From Streptomonospora alba (lineage in GTDB: Bacteria; Actinomycetota; Actinomycetes; Streptosporangiales; Streptosporangiaceae), in NCBI RefSeq assembly GCF_000826685.1, contig NZ_JROO01000009.1, positions 124,001 to 188,000 on the forward strand: a stretch of 64,000 bases of DNA. The letters run 5' to 3'. The notes beneath the pieces are model-generated. The model did no database searches. It worked only from the letters and a program-made list of their open reading frames with translations, and was not told the origin of the DNA. This document shows, one piece after another, positions 1-8,044 of this stretch. The translations under genes were made by a program, and so were the position numbers. How positions within the stretch are numbered: position 1 is the first letter of the stretch; every line of letters starts with the position of its first letter.

Positions 1-667
1 GCTCGCCCTGCACGATCTCGGACAGCAGCGCGGCGCGAGCGGCCCCGAACGGCACCAGCGGCAGGGTGGACAGGAACAGCAGCGCCCAGATCGCCCAGAT
101 CGGCAGACCGGGGATGCCCATCGCGGCGACCAGTACCGCGCGGACGACGTCGCAGACGATGAGTACGCGCCGCCGCGGGAAGAGGTCGGCGAGCCCGGAC
201 AGCAGCGGCCCGCCGACGACCTGGGGGATGAAGGTGAGGGCGAGGGTGATCCCGGCGGCCAGCGCCGACGACGTCTGCTCGTAGACGAGCACCGTGAGCG
301 CGATGTTGAGCAGGAAGTTTCCGGTGATCGCCAGTGCCTGCGCCGACCACAGCGCGCGGTACTCGGGTACCCGCAGGACCTCGCGGTAGCCGCTCCGCCA
401 GTCGGAGGGAGGCTCCGGTCGGTCGGACTCCTCGGGTCCCTGCGCCGCCGCGGTGTCGCCTGGCCCCTCGGGTCCCTCGGGGGAGCCGAAATCGGCCGGG
501 GCGGGGGGATCGCCGTCGGCCTCGGCGACGGCGGCGGTGGTGGTGGGACCTCCCTGTGACGGATCTGCGGCTTCGTCGGGGACTGCTCCGGCTGCGTCGC
601 CTCCAGGGTGCGGTGGGTTCGCCTGTCCGCGGGCCCGAGGGGGGACGCTGGCTTCGCGGCTGTCCAT
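1..667 (-). CDS. MFS transporter, N-terminal part (runs off window)
   Basis: The reverse strand is open from an ATG at 667 to the window edge, about 222 codons. The first ~85 residues are an acidic, Pro/Gly/Glu-rich cytosolic extension without a recognisable fold. Then come hydrophobic helices (ALAITGNFLLNIALTVLVY; a Gly/Pro-rich second helix) and a loop reading LADLFPRRRVLI, which matches major facilitator superfamily motif A between helices 2 and 3. Further helices follow up to the edge. It is therefore an inner-membrane secondary transporter; the substrate cannot be told from this part. The long disordered N-terminus is unusual for the family. The upstream stretch to 949 is AT-richer around 700-830 and probably holds the promoter. 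Confidence is high for the family and low for the role. Confidence 0.75.
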   Translation of the reverse strand, partial: MDSREASVPPRARGQANPPHPGGDAAGAVPDEAADPSQGGPTTTAAVAEADGDPPAPADFGSPEGPEGPGDTAAAQGPEESDRPEPPSDWRSGYREVLRVPEYRALWSAQALAITGNFLLNIALTVLVYEQTSSALAAGITLALTFIPQVVGGPLLSGLADLFPRRRVLIVCDVVRAVLVAAMGIPGLPIWAIWALLFLSTLPLVPFGAARAALLSEIVQGE

Positions 668-949
668 GTGCGGATCGCCCACTCGGCGACTCCCTTACTG
701 GGTCACAAAGGTGTCACTCTAAGTTGTTGGTTGATGACCTACCGTTCCTGATGTGTGCGCTTTTCCGCAAGTCGTTTGGGCCTATTCGTTTCTGTTTCGT
801 TGTAGGCACTTGGCCCGCACCGGGGATTCATGTGGCTGAAGGTCCGTTTTGACCAGGTAATCCGGGGGTAAAGGCTGTGCTGCGCGAAGCGGCTCCGAAC
901 GGGCCGAGTCCCGAAATGAAATCCGAAGCGGCGCCCTGCGCGGCCGGTC

Positions 950-1303
950 TCACCCCCAGCCGAGGTCGTGCAGGCGTTCGTCGTCGATGCCGAAGTGGTG
1001 GGCGATTTCGTGGATCACGGTGATGCGGACCTCCTCGACCACCTCCTCGGGCGTGGAGCACACGGCGCAGATCTCCCTCCAGTAGATCGAGATCTGGTCG
1101 GGCAGGACGCCGAAGTAGCCCTCGCCGCGCTCGGTCAGCGGCACGCCCTCGTAAAGGCCGAGCAGACCTTGCTCGGGCGGGTTCTCCGCGACTGTGATCA
1201 CCACGTTGTCCATGTAGCCGGTCAGGTTCTCGGGAATGGCGTCGAGGGCGTCGGCGACAAGCTCCTCGAACCGTGCGAGCGTCAGTTCCACCACGCTTCG
1301 CAT
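950..1303 (-). CDS. Zincin-like metallopeptidase family protein (PF06262 type)
   Basis: A 117-residue protein with the signature HEIAHHFGIDDERLHDLGW near its C-terminus: HExxH supplies two zinc ligands and a general base, and the following His/Asp residues are conserved in this small 'metallopeptidase family' (formerly DUF1025). The middle segment (YEGVPLTERGEGYFGVLPDQ) is also typical. The ATG at 1303 gives the usual family length of about 115-125 residues; a longer in-frame reading upstream is not supported by codon use or homology. Family members are usually cytosolic with unknown substrate. It is divergent from the phosphoesterase gene that starts near 1458, so the 150-bp gap probably carries both promoters. 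Confidence 0.85.
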   Translation of the reverse strand: MRSVVELTLARFEELVADALDAIPENLTGYMDNVVITVAENPPEQGLLGLYEGVPLTERGEGYFGVLPDQISIYWREICAVCSTPEEVVEEVRITVIHEIAHHFGIDDERLHDLGWG

Positions 1304-1457
1304 TGTGCGGCATGGGGCAATGGGCGGCGAGGCCGATACCGGTGGTCCGGTCGGTGCGGGCGCAGGGCCGGGTCCGCCGCCGCTGCACGGCCGCCGCGGG
1401 CCCATGCGGGCGTCGGCAGCGGGCGCGCAGGGGCATGATGGAGAGGTGTTATCGCGT

Positions 1458-3053
1458 GTGAGACCCCGACTGGTGGAGGCCGTACGAGTCGCCGCCTCCT
1501 GGTTCAGCCGCATCCGCCGGGGCCGCACCTGGCGTTTCGGTGCCGTCGTGGTCGCGGCGCTTCTGGGCGGCTGGCTCGGGCTCGCCCTGGGCGGGCAGAT
1601 CGTCGCGCCCATCGGCCCTGCCGACGTGGAGTTCAGCGTCAGCCCCGACTGGGACGGCAGGACCGTCGTCGACGTCTCGCCGCTCGGCAGGCTGGAGTTC
1701 GACACCCACTCGGCGCCGGTGAGTTTCCGCGCCTCCATCTCCGAGATCCGGCTGTCGGCCGCACAGGAGATGTTCCAGAACCCCGAGGCGATCAACCGCA
1801 TGGCCCAGAGCATCGGCGACGAGCTGCGCCAGGGTGTCATCCGGCTGTTCGCCCAGGCCGTGGTCGCCTCGGTGGCGGGGGCGGGCGTCACGGCGCTGCT
1901 CCTGTTCCGGGACTGGCGGCGGGCCGGGATGAGCGCGTTGACGGCGCTGCTCGTGCTCGCGGGCGCGGGCGGGGCCAGTGCGGCGACGTTCAACCCCGCC
2001 GCGATCGCCGAGCCCCGCTACACGGGTCTGCTGGCCGGCGCGCCGCAGGTCGTGGGCAGCGCCGAGAACGCCGTCAGCCGGTTCTCGCGCTACCGCCAGC
2101 AGCTCGCGAGCCTGGTGGGCAACGTCTCCCAGATCTACGAGGCCACCTCGGCGCTGCCGGAGTATGAGACCGAGGCCGACACCATCCGCGTGCTGCACGT
2201 TTCCGACCTGCACCTGAACCCCGCGGGGTGGAACGTCATCCGCTCGCTGCGCGAGCAGTTCAAGGTCGACCTCGTCGTCGACTCCGGCGACATCACCGAC
2301 AGGGGCAGCGCCGCCGAGGACGTCTTCGCCGACGACATCGAGTCCCTGGAGGTCCCCTACGTCTGGGTGCGCGGCAACCACGATTCGATGGGCACCCAGC
2401 GCGCGGTGGCGGAGCAGGACAACGCGGTCGTGCTGGACGACGAGGCACAGGAGGTCGGCGGCATCGTCTTCTACGGCGCGGGCGATCCCCGGTTCACGCC
2501 GGACCGGACCCTGGACAACCCTTCGCGCAAGGAACTCGCGGGGATCGGCGCCGAGCAGGTCTCCTCGGTCGAAGGCAGCGAGCCGCCGGTCGACGTCGCG
2601 GTCTTCCACGACCCGCTGCAGGGCCAGGCCTTCAGCGGCCGCGTCCCGCTCGTGCTGGCGGGCAACGCCCAGAGCCGGTGGACGGAGCTGAAGGACACCG
2701 GCACGCGCTACATCGTCCAGGGGTCGACCGGCGGTGCGGGCCTGCGCGCCCTGGACAGCGGCTCGGAGGAGCCCACGCCCTACCAGGCCTCGGTGCTGTA
2801 CTTCGACGCCGAGAGCAGACGCCTGCAGGCCTGGGACGACGTCACGCTGGGCGGTCTGGGGCTGTCCTCGGCGCAGATCGAGCGGCATATCTCCGAGGAT
2901 CCCGGCCGCGAGATCACCCCGCCCACGTCCACGCCCCAGCCGCCCACGCCCCCCACACCCTCGACGCCCGCATCGGGTGAGGCCACCGCCGGCCCGACGC
3001 CGACGGCGCGCCCTGAGGGAGCCGCGGAGTCGCCTGCCGGATCGCCGGGGTGA
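1458..3053 (+). CDS. Membrane-anchored metallophosphoesterase
   Basis: About 531 residues. The N-terminus has a transmembrane helix (FGAVVVAALLGGWLGLALGG), an extracytoplasmic stretch, then two more helices around residues 130-185. The calcineurin-like domain follows with its metal-binding blocks in order: VLHVSDLHLN (Asp-x-His), VVDSGDITDRG (GD), VWVRGNHDSMG (GNHD) and AVFHDPL (His). The C-terminal ~60 residues are Pro/Thr-rich and probably disordered. It is predicted to hydrolyse phosphoesters outside the membrane or at its surface, with unknown substrate. The start is ambiguous: GTG at 1458 lies 11 nt after a GGAGAGG box, while an in-frame GTG at 1446 touches that box; I chose 1458. It is followed by the tRNA cluster, with no shared operon evident. 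Confidence 0.85.
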   Translation: MRPRLVEAVRVAASWFSRIRRGRTWRFGAVVVAALLGGWLGLALGGQIVAPIGPADVEFSVSPDWDGRTVVDVSPLGRLEFDTHSAPVSFRASISEIRLSAAQEMFQNPEAINRMAQSIGDELRQGVIRLFAQAVVASVAGAGVTALLLFRDWRRAGMSALTALLVLAGAGGASAATFNPAAIAEPRYTGLLAGAPQVVGSAENAVSRFSRYRQQLASLVGNVSQIYEATSALPEYETEADTIRVLHVSDLHLNPAGWNVIRSLREQFKVDLVVDSGDITDRGSAAEDVFADDIESLEVPYVWVRGNHDSMGTQRAVAEQDNAVVLDDEAQEVGGIVFYGAGDPRFTPDRTLDNPSRKELAGIGAEQVSSVEGSEPPVDVAVFHDPLQGQAFSGRVPLVLAGNAQSRWTELKDTGTRYIVQGSTGGAGLRALDSGSEEPTPYQASVLYFDAESRRLQAWDDVTLGGLGLSSAQIERHISEDPGREITPPTSTPQPPTPPTPSTPASGEATAGPTPTARPEGAAESPAGSPG

Positions 3054-3157
3054 CAGGCGTCCGGCGAACCGCTTTGGCACCGCGGTGGTATCTCCCGTAT
3101 GCTTGGGCCGTCCCGACGACTGGCGAAGTGGGAATGACGGCCGCGTTCGTCGTCGAG

Positions 3158-3230
3158 GCCCCCATCGTCTAGTGGCCTAGGACGCCGCCCTTTCAAGGCG
3201 GTAACGCCGGTTCGAATCCGGTTGGGGGTA
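3158..3230 (+). tRNA. tRNA-Glu (TTC)
   Basis: A full cloverleaf: acceptor GCCCCCA pairs with TGGGGGT, followed by discriminator A. The anticodon stem CCGCC/GGCGG closes a CTTTCAA loop with anticodon TTC, and the T arm contains GGTTCGAATCC. CCA is not encoded. It is the first of three tRNAs in the same direction. Confidence 0.96.
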
Positions 3231-3336
3231 CGGCTCCGGTCAAAGCACTGCCGAAGGTCTGGCAGAATGAGACGCAGAGCGCGGAACGAATGATCCCGAT
3301 CGTTCGGATTTGTCGAGCCGCACGATAACAGAACAA

Positions 3337-3411
3337 GGTCCTGTGGAGCAGTTAGGAGTGCTCGCCACCCTGTCAAGGTGGAGGCCGCGGGTTCAAATCC
3401 CGTCAGGACCG
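3337..3411 (+). tRNA. tRNA-Asp (GTC), copy 1
   Basis: Acceptor GGTCCTG pairs with CAGGACC, followed by discriminator G. The anticodon stem CCACC/GGTGG closes a CTGTCAA loop (anticodon GTC), and the T loop is GTTCAAATC. It is identical over its whole length to the tRNA-Asp at 5647-5721. Confidence 0.96.
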
Positions 3412-3437
3412 CCTCGCACACCCGACGGTGTGTCTGG

Positions 3438-3511
3438 GGCCAGGTAGCTCAGTTGGTACGAGCGTCCGCCTGAAAAGCGGAAGGTCGGCGGTTCGACCCC
3501 GTCCCTGGCCA
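3438..3511 (+). tRNA. tRNA-Phe (GAA)
   Basis: Acceptor GGCCAGG pairs with CCTGGCC plus discriminator A. The anticodon stem TCCGC/GCGGA closes loop CTGAAAA with anticodon GAA, and the T loop is GTTCGACCC. It lies 26 bp after tRNA-Asp and is followed by a rho-independent terminator, so Glu-Asp-Phe may be one transcription unit. Confidence 0.96.
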
Positions 3512-3530
3512 CACAGTCTGAGCAGTGCGA

Positions 3531-3563
3531 AAGCCCGGAGCCGAAGAGGCGCCGGGCTTTTTT
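3531..3563 (+). terminator. Rho-independent terminator of the tRNA cluster
   Basis: AAGCCCGG is followed, after a 13-nt loop, by CCGGGCTTTTTT: a GC-rich stem with a six-T tail starting 20 bp after tRNA-Phe. Confidence 0.9.
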
Positions 3564-3653
3564 GGCGGCGACCGTGACAGCGGCCCGCACGACCGTCGTC
3601 ACGTCACGGGCCGCTTCCTCGCAGTGCATCCGGGTCGTACTAGGCTCTCGTGC

Positions 3654-3998
3654 ATGCGTGCGCACCGGCATCAGATCGTCGTGGACTGCCACGAGCCCAC
3701 GACCCTGGTCCGCTTCTGGGCACAGCCGCTCGGTAGCGACCCGGTCGACCGCGGTCGCGGTCGGTCCCACGTCGGGATGCCCGGGTTCGCGCAGCTCGCC
3801 TTCCAGCCGGTGCCCGAGAGCAAGGCCGCGAAGAGCAGGCTCCACCTCGACCTCGCGGTCGAGGACATCGGCGCCGCCGCCACCGAAGCGGTGGGTCTCG
3901 GGGCAGCAGGGCTCGGCGATACGGTCACCGACGACCAGGGGTCCTTCCAAGCCATGGTCGATCCCGAAGGCGACGAGTTCTGCTTCGTCAGCTCATGA
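3654..3998 (+). CDS. VOC (glyoxalase-like) family protein
   Basis: 114 residues. The opening segment (HQIVVDCHEPTTLVRFWAQPLG) and the FQPVPESKAAKSRLHLDL block are characteristic of the glyoxalase-like VOC proteins common in actinobacteria, where the pattern is D-x-x-P-x-x-L-x-x-FW and VPE-x-K-x-x-K-x-RLHLD. The fold forms a paired beta-alpha-beta-beta-beta metal-binding site, but no substrate can be assigned. Relative to typical members the stretch between the two blocks is short (about 25 residues), so part of the first half-domain loop is missing. The ATG at 3654 is the first after the tRNA terminator with a plausible upstream region. It is close to, but not overlapping, the small membrane protein gene at 4047. 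Confidence 0.75.
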   Translation: MRAHRHQIVVDCHEPTTLVRFWAQPLGSDPVDRGRGRSHVGMPGFAQLAFQPVPESKAAKSRLHLDLAVEDIGAAATEAVGLGAAGLGDTVTDDQGSFQAMVDPEGDEFCFVSS

Positions 3999-4046
3999 CC
4001 ACGACGGTTACCCGGCGCCTGGTGAGTCGGGACGAGGAGGTGCGGC

Positions 4047-4289
4047 GTGATCGGGCGCTGGACGGTGTGGGTGGCGCTGCTGTGCGCGGCGATCGCCGGT
4101 TCTCTCGGCGTGATGTCCTGGAACACCGACGGCTGGAGCTTCGGGACCATCACCTGGGGCGTGGTGTGCTTGGCGATGCTCGACGCCGCGTGGGTCTTCC
4201 GCAGGATGTCGCGCAAGCGCCGGCGCGCCCAGGGGGCGGCCGATCCCTCCGACGCCGCCGAGAGCCCGCGCGACGGCGGTACGGAGTGA
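4047..4289 (+). CDS. Small two-helix membrane protein
   Basis: 80 residues from a GTG at 4047, six nt after a perfect GAGGAGG box. Two hydrophobic helices (VWVALLCAAIAGSLGVM and TITWGVVCLAMLDAAWVF) are followed by a basic cluster RRMSRKRRRA, which places the C-terminus in the cytoplasm by the positive-inside rule. There is no family I recognise. Its TGA overlaps a possible GTG start at 4286 of a broken downstream reading frame. Confidence 0.7.
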   Translation: MIGRWTVWVALLCAAIAGSLGVMSWNTDGWSFGTITWGVVCLAMLDAAWVFRRMSRKRRRAQGAADPSDAAESPRDGGTE

Positions 4290-4590
4290 ATCCGGGTTCG
4301 CTCCTCGGGCGCTCACCGAGCCGGACCTGCACGCGGCGTGGTGGGCGCCGGGCGCCATCGCCGAGGACGTCGGGCACGCGTTCCACCTGGACGAGCAGGG
4401 CTTCGGAGCCGGACCCCGCAGTGCCCTGAAATCCGCGCCTCATGAGCGGTTCGTCTGCTCCTTCGACGGCGGCTGGAGCCTGATGCGACGGCCGGTCGAG
4501 GAGGGCGCCCCGGCGCTGGACCACTCCGGCTTCGACCCCGGCGACGAGCGGGACAGCCGGACGCATGAGCGGATGGGAGACGGGGGCGCG
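4286..4590 (+). pseudogene. Possible frameshifted gene, unrecognised product
   Basis: A GTG at 4286 overlaps the stop of the preceding gene (GTGA), a common coupling arrangement, but its frame soon gives non-protein-like sequence. One base over, a protein-like stretch begins (ALTEPDLHAAWWAPGAI, then FHLDEQGFGAGPRSALKSAP and RFVCSFDGGWSLMRRPVEEG). Removing a single G from the GGGCG at about 4307-4311 would join the GTG start to that frame. There is no stop in that frame until well inside the next gene's antisense, so the 3' end is also unclear. I do not recognise the family. Confidence 0.35.
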
Positions 4591-4746
4591 CGGCACCGTC
4601 GTCCCAGGCTCGCCGAGTCGGCCGCGGGCACGGACCGATCGCCGCACGCGCGTGGATGCCCGAACCCGGGCCGCCCCCTCGGCGCGAAGGGGGAACACGG
4701 CCGGGCGCCCGCCCGCCGAAGCGCGCCCCCGGCCTTCTACGCCCCC

Positions 4747-5193
4747 TCAGAGTCCCTGGCGGCGCAGCTGCTCGATCTGCCGGCGGTCGCGCTTGGTGGG
4801 ACGGCCCGCACCCTTGTCGCGGCGCAGGACCGCGCCTCGCGGCTGGGGAGTGGGCTCGGGGCTGCGGTCGTCGTAGCAGCGGCGGGCGACCTGCGCGCCG
4901 ACGCGCTTGTCGATGACCCTGGTCACGTCGACGACGCGGGTGACCCCGTGGAGCCGCACCTGCACCTCGTCGCCCTCGCGGACGGTCGTGGCCGGTTTGG
5001 CGGGCCGGTCGTTGACGCGCACGTGTCCGCCACGGCACGCCTGGGCGGCGTCGGCGCGGGTCTTGGCCAGGCGCACCGCCCAGACCCAGCGGTCTACGCG
5101 CCCGCTGGTGTGGGCCGGCGGCATCTTGGGGTCGGACTGCGCCGCGGAGTCGTCCTGCTGCGCGGGCTCGGTGCTGCGCTCCGGGTCGTTCAC
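4747..5193 (-). CDS. S4-domain RNA-binding protein, Hsp15-like
   Basis: 148 residues. After a ~30-residue acidic/Gln-rich leader, residues ~32-80 form an S4 domain (RVDRWVWAVRLAKTRADA, then GGHVRVNDRPAKPATTVREGD), the compact RNA-binding fold found in ribosomal protein S4, tRNA synthetases and Hsp15. The C-terminus is basic (GAGRPTKRDRRQIEQLRR), as in Hsp15/HslR proteins that bind stalled 50S subunits carrying nascent chains. The domain is certain; the Hsp15 role is inference. It is monocistronic as far as can be seen, and transcribed toward the broken frame at 4286. Confidence 0.85.
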   Translation of the reverse strand: MNDPERSTEPAQQDDSAAQSDPKMPPAHTSGRVDRWVWAVRLAKTRADAAQACRGGHVRVNDRPAKPATTVREGDEVQVRLHGVTRVVDVTRVIDKRVGAQVARRCYDDRSPEPTPQPRGAVLRRDKGAGRPTKRDRRQIEQLRRQGL

Positions 5194-5646
5194 CTGCGAT
5201 CCCTCCGGCCGCCGCCGAGCCCCGGTCGCCGGCGGCGCTGCCTCCTACGCTGACGGTTCGTCCAAGCGGGCCGCCAGCGGCGGCCCCTTGCCCGCACTGT
5301 AGCCGTCGACGCGGGATGCGCGCCGCCGCCGGATGCGCATGTGCGCGGGTCCGCCGCTTCACCGCTCACACCACCCGTCGACGCACGCGCCGCCCGGCGG
5401 CATCGTCGCCGTTTACGGGCCACATCGACGTCTCCGGAGTCTCCTGACCACCTGTCGGCGGCACCTGCCCGACGGCCGGATCGAGACGTCGGACACACCG
5501 GGGTGGAAGCAGGCCCGCCCCACCGGGGCCGTCGACGGCGGCGGCCGGTGGCGGGGGCTCAGCGGGGATCGCAGGTACGGAGCACTCCTGAATGGGCGCT
5601 AGAGTAGTCCGAGTGCGCCGCCGCATCGGCGGATTCGGCGCGCCGA
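5194..5646. other. Non-coding stretch before second tRNA-Asp
   Basis: About 450 bp without a convincing gene; open frames here have Arg/Pro-rich shadow composition. It should hold the promoter of the leftward S4 gene and of tRNA-Asp copy 2. I see no repeat or strong hairpin. Confidence 0.6.
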
Positions 5647-5721
5647 GGTCCTGTGGAGCAGTTAGGAGTGCTCGCCACCCTGTCAAGGTGGAGGCCGCGG
5701 GTTCAAATCCCGTCAGGACCG
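5647..5721 (+). tRNA. tRNA-Asp (GTC), copy 2
   Basis: Identical base for base to tRNA-Asp at 3337-3411, including the unpaired positions, but with unrelated flanks apart from a few bases. Anticodon GTC lies in loop CTGTCAA. It stands alone, 65 bp before the AviRa-like gene. Confidence 0.96.
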
Positions 5722-5785
5722 CCCATCCCCGCATCCGCGTCATCCGCGTCGGCGGCCCGCCGCGCTGCGGCCGCGAAGGGATCCC

Positions 5786-6517
5786 GTGGTGGCCTACCGC
5801 TACGCGACCGAGCGCCGCGACCACTCCGACCTGGCAAGCGGGAACGTGCTCCGTTCGGCGCCGGGCCACCCCGGCTTCCCCGTCCGCCTTGCGGACGAGC
5901 TGTTCCAGCGGGCCGCGGCCCACCTTCCCGCCGCACCGGTGTCGTTGTGGGATCCCTGCTGCGGCAGCGGGCACCTGGCCACCGCCGTCGGCCTGCTGCA
6001 CCGCGCCCGCCTGTGCCGGCTGCTGGCCACCGACACCGATCCTGCTGCGCTGTCCATCGCCGAGCGCAATCTCGCCCTGCTCACCCTGTCCGGCCTGGCC
6101 GAACGTGAAAGCGGACTGCGCGACGACGCCGCGGCGTTCGGCAAGCCCGCTCTGCTCGAACGCGCCGATACCGCTGCACGGCTGGCCGAGCGGCTGCGCA
6201 AGTCGGGCGGCGACCTCGACCGCACCGTGCGCGCGGGCGACGCCTTCGACCCGGTGGCGCCCGAGCACCGGGTCGACCTCGTCCTCACCGACGTGCCCTA
6301 CGGCGGCCTTACCGCCTTCGCGGGCGCTGTTCCCGCGGGCGAGCCGGTGCCCGCCCTGATGCGCGCACTGGCCGCGGTCGTGCCCGCCCATGCCGTGCTG
6401 GCGGTGACCGCGCGCACTCGCAAGGTCCCGCTGCCCGAGGGTGCGCGGGCGCTGGAGCGGATCCGCGTAGGCAACCGCGCGGCCGCACTCGTACGCGCCT
6501 CGGAGGCAGCGGTCTGA
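5786..6517 (+). CDS. AviRa-like rRNA methyltransferase
   Basis: 243 residues from tandem GTG codons at 5786, just after GAAGGG. The N-terminal block (YRYATERRDHSDLASGNVL, then SAPGHPGFPVRLA) is typical of the AviRa family, the 23S rRNA guanine-N2 methyltransferases first known from avilamycin resistance. The Rossmann methyltransferase core shows the SAM-binding loop DPCCGSGHLATAVGLLH, the acidic strand end ATDTDPAALS and the catalytic-type motif LTDVPYGG (a variant of NPPY). Family membership rests on remembered motif order. Whether it gives orthosomycin resistance or is a housekeeping rRNA modifier cannot be told. It is preceded by a tRNA and followed by a low-GC gap, so it is probably monocistronic. 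Confidence 0.72.
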   Translation: MVAYRYATERRDHSDLASGNVLRSAPGHPGFPVRLADELFQRAAAHLPAAPVSLWDPCCGSGHLATAVGLLHRARLCRLLATDTDPAALSIAERNLALLTLSGLAERESGLRDDAAAFGKPALLERADTAARLAERLRKSGGDLDRTVRAGDAFDPVAPEHRVDLVLTDVPYGGLTAFAGAVPAGEPVPALMRALAAVVPAHAVLAVTARTRKVPLPEGARALERIRVGNRAAALVRASEAAV

Positions 6518-6682
6518 CACCGCGCCTGCCGCTGTGCCGCCGCTGTCGGCACCGAGCGAGCGGCTGGTCCGCCCGCTCGGCCGCGCGCCTACCGGCGAAG
6601 CCGGAAATTCGGAATGCATCTGGTGTGGGGGAAAGCGGTCTTCTTGGGTATGTTTCCGGCTAATGGGTCTGTTCTGTACTCG

Positions 6683-6702
6683 TGAGTGCGGATTCGCACT
6701 CA
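6683..6702 (+). promoter_or_regulatory. Perfect 8-bp hairpin in low-GC leader of narJ-like gene
   Basis: TGAGTGCG, loop GATT, CGCACTCA. It sits in a stretch (about 6600-6890) that is visibly poorer in GC than everything around it, 38 bp before the likely start of the NarJ-like gene. No T-run follows, so it is more a leader structure or operator than a terminator. Confidence 0.4.
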
Positions 6703-6739
6703 GTGTGGCCCACGGCTACGCAAAAGGCGAGTGGTAAAA

Positions 6740-7699
6740 ATGGATGCTCTCGGTAAAAGGCCAGGTCAGAATGCTGATGCTGTCGAGCTTCTGCTTGGTT
6801 TCGACGCATATCTGATTCGATCTTCGCAGGTCGCGAAGCAGGAACCGCATGCGCAGATAAACGGCGTTTTCGATTCCGTTTCCCCGTGCCGTCCGCGCGA
6901 CCGGTGGTCTGCTCCGCCGGCGCCCGCGTCTGCTGCGAAGCGCGCGTCGGCAGGCGCAGCAGGATCGCTTTACGCGGGGGGAACGGCCGACCATGCTCGT
7001 GCCGAGGGCGGGCCGCTGGACGAGTCTGACGCTGAGGCCGTACTCCGCCGGGCCGCCTCGGTGCTGCTGGGCCCGCCCGACACCGGCTTCTACGAGCGGC
7101 TCCCGCTGGTCCGCCGCGCTCTGCTGGAACTCCCGGCGATCGCCGCGCGCCGCGCCCTGACCGACGTATGCGACCACGCCGCCTCCGAACCCGAATCCGA
7201 CCTGCGCGCGCACCACACCCGGATCTTCGGTGCGCGGCGGCGCACGCTGCACCTGCTCGACCACATCGGCGGCGACTCCCGGCGCCGGCGGCGGCTGCGC
7301 GCCCGCATCGCCGAGGTCTACGCGCGCGGCGACTGGCGGACGGTCGGCTCCGAGCGGCCCGACCACCTTGCGGTCCTGTTGGAGTTCGCCGCTCGCGGCG
7401 CCCCCGAGCGCGGCGAGCGGCTGCTGGCACGGCTGCGGCCCGGACTGGAACGGCTGCGTGCCGAACTCGCCGGACGCGGAACGGCCTATGCCGGGGTGCT
7501 GGAAGCGGTGTGCGCGACGCTCCCGCCGCCCGAACGTGCCGGTGCACGCGTCCGCTTCGCCGAAGGGCGGTCGGCCCAAGGGCGGTCGATCAGCGGCGCG
7601 GGCGGGCAGTTCGCCGCCGTGCCTCTGCAGGCCGGCCGGTCGGAGGAAGCGTCGGCGGCGCGTACGGAGGCGGCGGTCTCCGACCGCACGCGCCGCTGA
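6740..7699 (+). CDS. narJ: NarJ-like nitrate reductase assembly chaperone, orphan
   Basis: The region from about 7015 reads as NarJ/TorD-family: VLRRAASVLLGPPDTGFYERLP at its start, a helical middle, RRTLHLLDHIGGDSRRRRR (NarJ pattern RRTLYLTYYTYGDTRRRG), RPDHLAVLLEFAA (NarJ: LPDHLPVVLEF), RPGLERLRAELAGRG and YAGVLEAVCATLP. NarJ binds NarG and inserts the molybdenum cofactor before NarGHI reaches the membrane. No narG, narH or narI lies nearby, so this copy is orphaned within the window. The ATG at 6740 gives 319 residues, ~90 more than usual; the extra N-terminal part comes from low-GC DNA and looks non-native, so the true start is uncertain. The C-terminus also has ~50 low-complexity residues. 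Confidence 0.65.
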   Translation: MDALGKRPGQNADAVELLLGFDAYLIRSSQVAKQEPHAQINGVFDSVSPCRPRDRWSAPPAPASAAKRASAGAAGSLYAGGTADHARAEGGPLDESDAEAVLRRAASVLLGPPDTGFYERLPLVRRALLELPAIAARRALTDVCDHAASEPESDLRAHHTRIFGARRRTLHLLDHIGGDSRRRRRLRARIAEVYARGDWRTVGSERPDHLAVLLEFAARGAPERGERLLARLRPGLERLRAELAGRGTAYAGVLEAVCATLPPPERAGARVRFAEGRSAQGRSISGAGGQFAAVPLQAGRSEEASAARTEAAVSDRTRR

Positions 7700-8044
7700 G
7701 GAAGCCGCAGCCGACCGGCGCGACACGGACTGGGGCCGGGGGACGTGTGCGCCCCGGTCCGCCGGCGGTCGGCGCCGACCGGACGGGAGAAGCGGTCGGC
7801 GCGCCGCGGCGAGGACGGCCGGGGATCCGGGGAAGCTGGAAGGCGGAACCGCGCGCGAACGGATGCGCGGGGGTCGCCGCACCAGCGGCGGCGGGGCCAA
7901 CACGACGGCGCACGCGGCTGCAAGAGAGCACCGTAACGGAACGATTCTCTTCCGGTAACGGGTCGCGCCGATTCGTGAGCAAGTGCCCATATCGGGTACG
8001 CAAGGGCGGGTGCCGTCCCCCGTAGCAAAGGAGCCCCACGGGCC
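7700..8044. other. Intergenic region upstream of symporter gene
   Basis: 345 bp without a gene. An AT-richer patch (7925-7960) is a plausible promoter, and AAGGAG at 8028-8033 is the ribosome-binding site for the downstream GTG start. Nothing else is seen. Confidence 0.5.

Noticed and set aside
3654-3998. tRNA-Phe 3' end as an island attachment site
   Set aside because: No integrase gene, no repeat of the tRNA 3' end downstream, and a normal terminator follows.
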